Assembly: GCF_001949145.1 (NCBI RefSeq)
Contig: NW_019091441.1
Coordinates: forward strand, 255,422 to 282,160
DNA: 26,739 bases
Direction: 5' to 3'
Origin: Acanthaster planci
Taxonomy: Eukaryota > Echinodermata > Asteroidea > Valvatida > Acanthasteridae
In this document: positions 9,605 to 21,600 of the stretch, one piece after another
Layout: each line of letters begins with the position of its first letter
Numbering within the stretch: the stretch's first letter is position 1
Notes under the pieces: model-generated
What the model was told of the DNA's origin: nothing
Database searches by the model: none
Seen by the model: only the letters and a program-made list of their open reading frames with translations
Made by a program: the position numbers and the translations under genes

Positions 9605-12600
9605 CTGAGGGAAGAGAAAAATGCAACTAGGTTAGTTAAAACCAGTGGAAATACTGCCATACTGTGAAAAACTGTTCCTGTATTTAATCAAATGTCCCCA
9701 AAAGAATAATTTAAACAATTTATTTTAAAAATTTATTCAGAAAAACCAAGTTTCCTTTGATAAGTTGTTCCAAAACAAAAACATAAAGATGTTTCTGAAT
9801 CCACTAATTAAATCTTGACCTTACAAGACTGTGCTGCCTCCTTGTCTGTGCGCTGCCGCCTTGTCTGCGCGCTGCCGCCTTGTCTGCGCGCTGCCGCCTT
9901 AACTGCGCGCTGCTGCCTTGTCTGCGCGCTGCCGCCTTGTCTGTGCGCTGCCACCTTGTCTTGTGTAACTATGCGTGAGCTTGCTTACTTCACCTGAGCT
10001 ACAGTTCCAAGATAGCTTCATATTAGCCCATTCAAAGTAAGGATTAACCACTTCCTGCCGGGCGACTCGTTTTCGAGTACATAGGCTTTATATGCAGAGC
10101 TGGGGAGCCCGGACCCGGGACAAAAGGGTTGGGCCTTATAACAAAAGGCCATGCTCAGCACAAAAGACTGAGCTACTGGGCATTACCGACATTTTTTCGC
10201 TCTCAATAGTGGAGATAATCCAGCCTTGTTTTTAAACAGTATACCACGGTTTGAGGCATTTAGAGCGAGCGGATTACCACCGGGGACAAAAGCTCTCCAC
10301 CACAGCAGGATGAGCCACACAGCACTGCTGCATGCTGATCTGGCCCCTATTGAAAAGAGGTCAGCAGTGCACTGAGCCAGGTTCGAGAACGAAAAAATCT
10401 TACGTAACACCGCACTGTCTGGGCTCTTTTTCCAAGGCTGCAGGCCTGGCTGAAATATTCAGGAGTTAATGAAGATTACCTGTCAGCTTTAGAGTAGTAC
10501 CCAAAGAGTCCTCCATGTGGGTACAAATGGCCATTAAATAAAATGATGAGTTTTTGAAGAATTTTGAAAACGAAAAATCTTGAAAAGGACCCGGCATCTT
10601 GTCTAGCTCAAGAAAAATCCAGCCGGCAGCAAGTGGTTAAAGCTGTTGCAGACAAACAGTTTTGAACTGCATATTTGATTTGTACATTGACCATCACATA
10701 TGCATGTCTATTCAACAGCAGCAAAGACAAGCACAGGATTGATAATGAATAGACCAGTTAATATTGATCTGTGAGTGTGTATGAGTGGTTGTAATGTAAT
10801 GGTACATATACTTTCCTTATGTCTGTGAAGAAGTATGTTTTGCTCGCAAATATACAAGTTATATATTTTAACACGTGTATACATACAAAAGCTTTACACT
10901 TTGCTGAATATTAAGAAATGCGATAGTGACAAAGTAATAAACCAAAAAACACAGACTACACCCTTTTCTCATATACCTGGAAATTACCACATGAAACTTA
11001 CTGGTTAAATCTTGAGCTGTTACTGATCCCTTACACTGGGAAAAGTCTTGCTGAACAGGGGATAGATTCCTTCCCAAATGGTTGCTTAGCACAATTCCAA
11101 TGATGCCTTGAACTTGTCTGCAACAAGCATTCCGAAATGCATACATATCAACCCAACAATAAATAGGAATATCCAGAACATGTACTGTGTAAACGTTGAA
11201 ACCTTGTTGAAGAGTTCAACAGAACATTGCAAGTGCTCTAGCCTCTAAGCTATCCAGCCCCATGTAGGCAAGCTATCAATTAACCAAAAGTATTTGATGT
11301 ATTTTCAGTCATGCAGAAAAACACAACAGAATTGACAACTCCATGCTAGATGACGTCCAAATGCTGGGATTCCGTATGTTGAAACAAAGAGGACATTTAA
11401 ACGTGTTCCAGCCAATTCTCTACATATGGACCTCCTGAATACGAGTTCCTTCAGACTTTTTAAATCACTTTGTTGGAACAGGAACCTTGTATTATGAGGA
11501 ATGAAAACAATGAATACAAGATTGAGGCCAAAATTTCCTTCGTGTAAGGAGAATGTTGAAGGTTTTTCAGTTGTGATTTTTGATGGTCAGCGTTCAATAT
11601 ACACAGATGTACACGGAAATGTGTGCACCTTCAAAGTTTCTTCGCATTCTGTTGTACATGTGATTGACAAATGAAAGATGCAGATTCGAAAATGCACACG
11701 CCGATGCACACTTGGAACATTTCTTGAACTGCCTTTGACGGTCAAGTGACATCACATGAAAAACCTCTATACTATAAAACAATCAATCAAGTCAGAAAAA
11801 AACTTGAGCGCCTCTCATATGGCCTCACCAAGTGTCAAAATGAATATGTCAGGAGCAAAATTATGTGAGTAAAGACATTAGCTTAAGAACCAGAGCGAGA
11901 ACCAACATGCACATACTCCGTTGGTTTGCACTACATTTCCTGGTCAAAATGACGTCACACTTTCATGCTCTATACATGTGTAGTTTCCAATTCTATTTTC
12001 TTCCGATGAATGGTTCCAAACTTTTGACTTCTGAATGAAAATGCAAAGTTATCGGAGACAACTGATATGCACATAGAAAAATGCTTGCTGACTTCACCCA
12101 TCTAAGCAGAGAACACCCTAGAATGTACATGTAGATAGAGACTTACCCTGCCATGACTAGAAAGCCAGTACTTGTCCCTTCAGCTACAGGAAATGTTGTC
12201 TCAACACCAAGCTCCATGATGACTGGGTAGGCACCAAACCCAGCAGTACCAAACACTCCACCTGCTACTGCTATAGAAACACTCACTTCTCTGAAACATG
12301 ACAACTGTATGGTACAGAACAAGAAGTAGAGTAAAATCAGTACACCAACAGGGACGAGAGAGTTGCTACAGACTACTCTGAGAAGGCTTTATAGAGTGGA
12401 ACGCCATTATAACACTGCTATACCGAACATTCAGGAATACCGAACATCCCCTTGGCTCCTAAATTTTTTAAACACTTTTACCAAACATAACAAATTTGCT
12501 TTAAATAAAAGAAACGTAAAACTCAACTGTAAAGTTGAGGAAATTCACACTCACGATGGAATGGCTGACCCGTGGTACAGTCTGTACATGTGTCATTTGT

Positions 12601-15600
12601 GGGCAGCCTACACTGCATGTTACGTGCATGTGTCCATAGGCGGCCACCGAGACAGGCTGCTGAGTGTATTTATACAACACTGGAAACTCTGGTGCGGCAA
12701 CCTTTGAATAATAATCCTTATAACGCCGGGAGATTTGACTTCAAAAATAACCCAAACAGAAAATAAATACTCGAATACATGCTCTTTTAGAGCGCACATG
12801 AATTTAGAAAATCCAAACACTGTACTGGTCAAAATGCCATGTAACATGCACATATCCATGGTGTTGAAAGAGGGGGAAGGAGGGTAGTTGCCCCTCCCTC
12901 AAAAAAAAATTTTAAAAAGGAAAAAGCAAAACAACGGGGAAAAGGTGAGTGTGATGAAAATCAGCAATATGCTTGAAAAAACCTAAAACTGGGCCCCTCC
13001 CACTTTCATTTGTTTATCAGTCCTCTGCTGATGAGTACTCCCCCTCTTCAAAATCCCCCCCCAAAAAAGGTGATTGCCCCCCTCCCCCATCCACCTGAAA
13101 AATCCTGAGAAAGCCGGAGTCCACAAGCATGGTGCCACTGCAGTGGTGGCTTCTAATTCCGCTTGTCAATTTAGTCATGGAGCTATTATGATTTAGTCTT
13201 TACATTCAAGACTGCCCACTGCCACATCCATACCTCCTGATGTATAAAGTACAGAGTCAACAAATTATGGACTGGGATTCATGTACAAGAATCTCCTCAA
13301 GGGTTATCATGTCTGTAAACATCAATGTTGGAGGGTACTTGATAATGAGTGCTACTCATGCTGTGCACTTGCAATGGTGTCATTACCTAGCACATAGCTA
13401 ATACAGGTTCGGTACACATCACAATGTGCCTTTTAACTGGCACCACTTAACTCTTGGGCAGAACTTTTTGTTGTCTTGTTTTGTTTTCAAAGTCCTACAC
13501 GGCATTTCACCTTGTGAATCCATCAGCAACGATGTAGTCGTTAATCCTCATCTTGATTCCTTCGTCATCTTCACACATATGGATTATTTCACTCTTTTTC
13601 CTATTAATTTCCAAGGCTTGGGGACACTTTTGGCCACCACACATTCAGGGTGCTGCTGTTATTTCTCCCACACTTTAAAGATATGTGCTTAAATCCTACC
13701 TGACTCACAGTCTACCCAGAACATGCAGGTGTGAGCACATGACTGATTGTTAATCCTCTGTCTGTTGCTGTTATTTTTGTGTGCAGAATGACTTGCTTGG
13801 GAGCAATCCAGTTCACTTTTGTTGTCCTTGACCTGCATAGTACTTATTTGTCTTATCTAACATTTTTAAAGGGTGCTGTGATGTCTATTTATTTCTCACA
13901 CCTGTACCTCATACGCTCCCCTCATACACCGAGTTCCACTATTTTTTGGATCATTTCTTTGCTGTTTTTGTGCTTGTCTAGTTGCCTTCGTTACATACTT
14001 TTCCCGCAAATTGTGTTTTTGCCAATTTTATTTTTCCTTTTGTGAGCTTTTGTTATTGTTGTAGTTTGCTCTTGCTCTGTTTCATTTAGTTTATGTTGAA
14101 TAAATAATAATAATACATGTCGTGGTATAGACCATTCTCATAGCAGGTAAACATGACAGCAAAGTGAATTTGACGTCATGGAACATTGCCATGAAATTCA
14201 CTTGAGGTGAAATGTGCTTAACACATCACACTTCCACATTTGTGTTAACTTTCATGCCAAGTATGAACCAGCTACAGTAATTAGGCAACACAGAATTGTT
14301 TAAGAGTTTTGCATGGAATCCTCATCATCTTATGTATACAGAGGAACTTGTACAAAGGTTTTGTTTCATGACACTTAAGTAACATTATCAAAAATGAACA
14401 CAAAACCAATGTTACATCATGCATCCACACTGTACGTATTACCCCTAACCCTCTAGAATGCTTTCTCTTTAAACCCTGCTGTATACATGCAACAAGGTAC
14501 AACCATGACACCTGTCATTTGAAGGTCAAATTTTGAATGCCCAGTGTTCCAAGGTCTCACCGACTTTAAAACCTGTTGCATTTCAATGTATATGGATGAG
14601 TTTAGGGATGTCATTTTTTAAAGGTTAGTAGAAACAGTAGTTTGTTACCATCCACACATAGGATTGTAGATAGTATCGTCACCCCTTCCCTTGTTTAACT
14701 ACACAGCTTACCGTACAGAAGGCAATGAGCCCCAATACAGCTGTAGTGAAGCACAACTTAGCAGTGGTTTCAAACTTCTTAGTCTTATCCACATATACAC
14801 CAGTTACAATAGCTCCAAGCATTCCACCACCAATCATAAGTGCACCAACCAGCGAGGAATAGGACTGCAAAGTAACAGATACATAAAAAGACCTGTTAGA
14901 TGAAGCATCACAAAATCTGATGTGGATCTATTGAAGACAACTCCTCAGATACATGTAATCTAGGTGGAAACACCCTTCCTCACTAAAGGATACAATGATC
15001 AGCTAACAATTACATGTAGATTCAAGTGTCTGAAAATCTCAATACATTTTGAGAACATTTACTGCAGGCCCTGCAGTCGTACTTTTATTTTTGATGTTGA
15101 TATTTTTAATCACTGTTTGCTCAACCATTTTCTGAAAGTTGTGTATCCAGTAAACATATGGTCCATGTGTCTGTTAGGATTTTTCCTACGAAAAAATTTA
15201 ATGTCAACAAGTCATTTTTCCCCAAGTCAAGTCAAGTCTCAAGTCATTTTTCCCCAAGTCAAGTCAAGTCTCAAGTCATTTTTCCCCAAGTCAAGTCTCA
15301 AGTATTAAAAATAGCGATTCGAGTCCGAGCCAGCGACTCGAGTCAACAACACTGCTAATTTGTATACATTTGCAAAAAAAAGGCTGACAAAAGGGCACTT
15401 GTCGATATTGATCAATATGGCTCAAATGACAAGAAAATGCAATAACATTTGAACAGATGCTAATGTACAGCTCCATGGTCATCCTCTGAACTACCTTTGT
15501 GTTGAAAGCAATGCTATGGTTGAGGTTTGTTTATATACAATTGTACATATGTATAACATTCATAACCAAACCCTTGTTGCTGGACTGCAGCCTGTCAATA

Positions 15601-18600
15601 TTATGCCTGTGCATTAAGAAATAAGCTAATGTATGTACATGGTCAGGTGCATGTGAACATGTACATGTACCAGTATGTTTAATTGATGCAAGTTGCTGTT
15701 GGATAAGTTTTATATTCACACTTTATTTTCCTCCAAAAACTCTTATTGGTGAAAAACTGGCGAGAAATAAACTTTAAGTAATTTTTTTCACTGAAAAACA
15801 TAAACTGAAATGTTGACTTGCAGAAAATTTCTTCTCCTTGGCTTAAATCTAATTCGTATCACACAATTTTAAATTGTGTGATATAATTTCCATTACACAT
15901 CCCTATTGAATACAATGCAATTATCATGCTCAACCTACATCATCATAGCCCCTTGAACACAGGATCTGTTCCACCAATGAACTAACACAGTTGAATAAAC
16001 CCAGCCCAGAACCAAACACCAACAGAAGCAGCAAGTAGGCACGGTTGTTTAGTATCTGCAAGAAAACAAATCATTGGTTTCAATTGGTGAGAAGGCACCC
16101 CTGGTTGAGGCTTGAGTCCGGCCAAATTGACTTACATGTAACCACAATATTCTTAGATTTAATTGAGAGGCTGAAATGTCTGAAGTCTACTTTGTCTTCT
16201 TTTTTATCATAGCCAAGGGAGAGGAGTGAATGTCCATCCCCTAAGATGCTGGCTATCCCAAAACCAATCTTTTAGTTTTTCAAATTTAGTGTAAATGTAA
16301 AGACACTTGATACATGTAGCATCATCAATTGGTCCCTGGATTAGTACTACAAGAAAACATGCTATCACATGCCTTCAAGGAAATGTCAATAGAATACTGT
16401 AGGTCAACTTCTCTGATAAAATTGTGACAGAAAATTAAATTAATAATCAAAAAGAAATGTTGATGCAGATTTCAGAGTATGGACAAAAATCTGTGCCACA
16501 AAGAACATCATCCCCCCCATAGCATAATGACACATACAGGGTATACATGTACTGAGTAGAACCTACACTATCCATGGAACCATGCTTCATGCTGTCACAA
16601 CTCACTTTTTTCAAACCTTGTAGGAAGGATTCACTGGACTCAGCAGCACTGGCACTAGGTGGGGTTGGGGGAACACTACTACAAAACCCAAATGTCATCA
16701 TGGCAGCTGCAACACCACCAGGAATGATGTAGATCCATAACTATAAAGATAACAGAAACTCAATTCTAGCAAAAGTGATACCAAGTTGTCTGTATGTCCT
16801 TTTACATCGTATTGTCTTCTAAGAGAATGGGCCAGCTAATGGGCCAGGCAAGGTAATATGAGCACAAAGCACCTGACATAATGTGAATTGGAATACGTTC
16901 AGTGCGTGTGTCCTGCCATACAGCTGCTCAGACAGAGGGGCTGTTCACATAATTGTGAATTTAGGATTAAATCCTGTCCTTCTCTCAGTTTAACCGTCCT
17001 CATGGGAATAGGTCAATCACACAGAACTGATGCATTCAAATCATAAGTTTCAAGATCTAAAGATAACTGGCCACATTTAAACCACGCTCAATACCATTAA
17101 CACCAGTCAACGGCAAAGGTATTTTTATCATGTCCAGACAAAAACATGGTATGAACTTGCCAATCACGTGTAAGATTTGCCTGAGAATACCGTAGATTAG
17201 GGGAGTCAGAGACCAGGTAACAATCACAATATGTGTCCTAGAGGACACTCACTGCTTCATGAAGGCACAAGGCAGATACATGTACATGTACCTGTGATGG
17301 AAAATGGGGCCTTGTTTTGCGTTGGTCATAATTGTGGCTCACTATTTACTTGGGGTACCAATTATAAATTCTACAAAAGATACCTTAAAGCACTTCAGAG
17401 TTTGCTGCCAGATCAAAAAAACATCAAATACATGCAGGTACGTACTGTATGGTCATAGCCAACGATGGATTTCCAGAATTCAACCTACATGTACATGCAA
17501 CTTGGAATATTTCCAGCATGAAACTGAAGCAGACAAAACAAGAGTATCTTTGCAGCAATAAGGATGTTGTAATGATGTGGTTTGACATCACCACAATCCC
17601 TCCATGATGATCAATATAATTGAGAGGTTCTTATCGGATATTGAGAACGGTACTGAGTAATCCAAGCTGATACTACGATTAACATCCTTTACTGCTAGCA
17701 TGGTAAAGTTCCATTGGGTGGATGATTTGGCATGATGCAGGATGTTTCACAGCCAAAATGGTACATGTACACTAGGTTTAATACAGGTTAGATTGAGAAC
17801 CTACAAGTGTTTGAGAAATAAATCACAAAAATCAGAACAAACTATATTTTTGTACATACTAGTATCAGCAAGTTTTTAATAAATCTTGAAGTATTAATCT
17901 TTCCTGTTTCAATTGATTAACAGTAATCTTTTATGTCCACAATTTTCATGCAAAGTTTATCAACATCGGGTCAATCACAAGGAATGTTTTACTATGGCAT
18001 CCTTACAATTCATGTTGTCCACCTGCACCTTTCAACAGCGGACTACCTTAGTATTCCTCCTTCAGTCTTTGCTTCAATTTGCTTCATATTTTTGGTTTAA
18101 GAAGTTTTGGACACTCTCTTGTGCTTTCTGAAAGGAAACACTTTTTTCCACAAAGTGGTTTCTGACTGATTGGAAAGAAAAATGAGAAAGAATAATAGAT
18201 ACATGTACATGAATCAATTCATCAAGTAATGGAATAAGACTTTCATTCTCTCATGGATACAAATCTATAATCTATAATATCTACAATATAAAATGCTTTT
18301 GGAACATTCCACTTATGAGGAAAGGTACAGTGCATGTATTACAAGCCATGTCACCGGATGGAGGATACATGTACAGGTACCGGTATAGTATGTGACATAC
18401 AATTCATTAGCAGCAAATTTCATGAATACAGCTCTGATTTGTAATACATTTTACAAAAACTGACCATTGTTGGGATATCATCCTCTTTTTGCACGATGAT
18501 CTTGGACAAAAGGAAGGATGCCAATATGCCAAGGGGGTTGGACGATGATCCTAGCGTGTTGGCAATGGCTCTTTGGCTCTCTGGGAACCACAAGGCAGCT

Positions 18601-21600
18601 AGTTTGGTGGGGGCAAAGAGGATAAATGGTTGAGCCATTGCTGCAAGTCCTTGACCAATCATAACGACGATAAACTTGATGTCTCCTTGCACTTGCTCTA
18701 TAGTGCTGATATATCTGACACCTAGACCAACTACATTCAGCCAGGCACCCATCATCATCTGTATATCAAAAAAAAAACACAATGATCTTGTATGGTTATC
18801 ACTTTACATGTAACAGATCCCACAGCAACATGGCCTCCATAAAATTCAGTGATATCGGTCAATGACTAAAATTTCTGGTATCAAATTCACAAAAAGAACA
18901 GCCATATTAAAAAAAAAAGTAGGTACAGATTTCTTTGCCAAGATGTGCACTGTCTGTGGCATAACATCTTGCCTGCTGTCAGCCTTGTCACAACTACAGA
19001 AGTTGGATTAATGGTCAACACAAGTCTTGTAAATTACCGGTACATGTAAGAACTTCAGCTACTACAGACTACACGTACATGTACTTACCCCAACTCTCAA
19101 GCCAAAGGTATCCAGAATCCATGTGGATAGGAAACCCACAGGAATACTGGCTACCATATACACTATCGACAGCCAGTTCACATTGGTATAAGATGTATTG
19201 TAGTAAGAAGCAGTCAGATCAGCAACAGGTGCAAAGGTTATCCAACCCTGGAAAAAAGTTTTTGTGTTTGATTAGACATGAACAGATTGAAAATACCAAT
19301 GGCATGGTATGGACTACATCTCCCATTTTATTTTTAAGGTTCTTCTACATTAGTGTTGTAGTATTTGAGCCAACTTTTTGATGTGCTACTCTGACTTGGT
19401 CTCTGTTGGACTCATTTTTCTACCCAAGAATCCACTGTTATCCTTAACACCCTTTCAATGTAAAATTAGAACGGTGAAGCTGCCAAGGCTCACTGTTTTA
19501 TATGAATCTAAATTTCTTTACCTCAAAAGTAGCTCATATGAAGAGGCATCCATGCAAAATAGAAATTGCACTGAAATTAAACAAGGAATCATGCTGACCA
19601 ATCAAGTGCATGCTTGCCACAATTTTTAAAAACAACAGGTTTAAAAGAAAACTTGGCTGATAAATGACATTGTGGATGTACACTGAATGGCACTTTAGCG
19701 ACTTGCCTCCAGGATTCCCGATATCGGGTACCTTGGGTTTGTACGTATAGCTGGGGTGCCCAAAATTGGGCAAAGGAGCCGGGAATTGCCATCCTTTTGC
19801 ATCTGGCATTAGTGGAGGTAATCCGTAATTGTTTTGAAACAGTATACCACTGTTTGCGGCATTCAGCACCCGCGGATTATCAGCGGGGACAAAAGTGCTC
19901 CAGCACTCCCGCAATGAGCAATACAGTACCATGGCACGCTAATCTGGCCACATTTGAAAAGGCACCACTGCCATTCAGCAATGCAATGGGCCAATTTCAG
20001 TAACAAAGGAAATTGTGCAACTCCGCACATCTGGGCTCTCTTTACTGGGTGGCAAGCCAACCTGGCTGCAATACTCGGGCATCAATGGAGATTGCTTTTC
20101 AGATTAGAGTAGCAACCAGATAGTCATTCATGTGGGTGTAAACATCCAGTAAAGGAAGTCATAAATTTGTGAAGAATTTTGAAAATCTTGAAAACTGCCC
20201 AGGAACTCGTCTCGCATATGCAAATTCCACCCAGCAGGAAGTGGTTAAAGGTTTCACACCCCCTCCCCTCATTAAATCCATCTCTTACTCCGCCCCATCC
20301 CATCATTCCATCCATCTCCTACACTGCTCCACCCATCATCCCACCCATCTCCTACTCCACCCACGTCCCATCATCCCATCCATCTCCTACACTGCTCCAC
20401 CCATCGCTCCATCCATCTCCTACTCCACCCACATCCCATCATCCCATCCATCTCCTACACTGCTCCACCAATCGCCCTATCCATCTCCTACTCCACCCAC
20501 ATCCCATCATTCCATCCATCTCCTACACTGCTCCACCCATCATCCCACCCATCTCCTACTCCACCCACGTCCCATCATCCCATCCATCTCCACCTGCCCC
20601 ATTTCATTATACTATCAATTTCCTGCTCTTTCCCCTTTCCCAACCATAAGTAAAAATTTTCACATTGAGCAGACGCCTCAACAGATGGATGGACAGACAG
20701 AAGGCCCAACGCCCCGACAGACAGATGGACAGAAATTAGTATTACATAGGCTCGCATTTGCTTCACAACTTGCCAATAAATGGAGAACAATAATACATGT
20801 ACTTCCATATTGTTTCCAGCTGGAGGACTTCCTTCCCATAAATATTCTTATGGCAAGAAATATGAATAATATGAGGCCAACAAAATAATAGTTGTGCTTC
20901 CTATTACATTGAAAAAAATAGGTTGGGTAGGTGGGTACACATAATTTTTTTTTTCTTCTAAAGTTTTTGGTCAAAAATGTTAGGGTGGGGATTTTTTTTT
21001 AAAAACTGATTTTAAAGGCCAACAGTGTATTCTATTGTTTTTTCGACGGATTTGTTACTTGAGGATCGGTATTGTCAAAGATTATATCCAAGTCAGATCC
21101 TCTTCGGACAATTATACATTTATGTTACACTGACATTTTGACAGTCTACATGTATGTCCAAAAATTATTTGAAAACTTGTACAAAACAATGCACATAGAG
21201 CACTTTCACATAATACAATAACAATGCATGCCCCGCGCCAGTTGTCACAAAACCCTTTATTGGTGAAAGCGAAATGTACTAAGATTATTTCAAGCAATAA
21301 ATTCACAGTGAAATGTGTGCTACCATGAGCTATAGTGGAGATTGTTAGTCACTTCCTACTCACGCAGGAACAGCTGTAATGAGTCCCACTGACTGATGTA
21401 TGAATATTGATGTTTCAATGACAGCCAATCACGACTCAATGACTGGATGGTCCCATGATGCTGTTTACACACAAGGTTTTATCCTCAAGCCGCACAGATA
21501 TGTATCACTGTACATGTGTGTACAGTAGACCCCTTCGCGTGCATTACAGAGCTCTAGTACTGTTCAGTTTCCGAACGCAGATGTGCAAAGATTGAACTGG

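Larger units (their letters stand above)
9605..11001 (-). other. SLC49A3 intron 8
   Basis: GT-AG intron of 1397 bases. It contains the 19 bp GC-rich minisatellite (9836-9961) and the first copy of the TTAA-flanked transposon (10048-10636). The rest is AT-rich without a recognised feature. Confidence 0.85.
14865..15938 (-). other. SLC49A3 intron 5
   Basis: GT-AG intron of 1074 bases. It carries the 32 bp tandem array (15209-15303) and a 27 bp palindrome (15857-15883) near its 5' end. Otherwise it is AT-rich with TACATGTA motifs at 15658-15670. Confidence 0.85.

Noticed and set aside
9836-9961. CRISPR-like array
   Set aside because: Units are head-to-tail tandem with no spacers, in an intron of an animal gene.
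10375-10395. tRNA B-box-like GGTTCGAGAAC suggesting a SINE
   Set aside because: There is no A box upstream at the right distance, and the site is not conserved in the second transposon copy.
12291-12304. Alternative exon 7 acceptor tgtttcag at 12291
   Set aside because: It would shift the frame from exon 6. The catacag site at 12305 keeps phase and the spacing seen in the human protein.
12390-12735. Possible Tc1/pogo-like MITE (AACGCCATTATAAC... and ...TTATAACGCC, TACCGAACAT repeats)
   Set aside because: The terminal match is too short and needs gaps, and no TA duplication could be placed.
12865-13085. G-run and C-run block as G-quadruplex or regulatory element
   Set aside because: Mixed low-complexity sequence without regular G-tract spacing; no functional context in the intron.
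19534-20410. Minus-strand open frames in the two transposon copies with similar peptides (FVP..NP..LNA.N.GILF.N..GL.PL)
   Set aside because: The other ends of the frames are offset by a one-base indel between copies, and no transposase motif is present, so the similarity follows from DNA homology.
20169-20888. 239-codon open reading frame, the longest in the window
   Set aside because: Most of it is the translated 68 bp minisatellite (periodic Ser/Pro/His/Thr). Other frames are also open across the array, and it has no domain.
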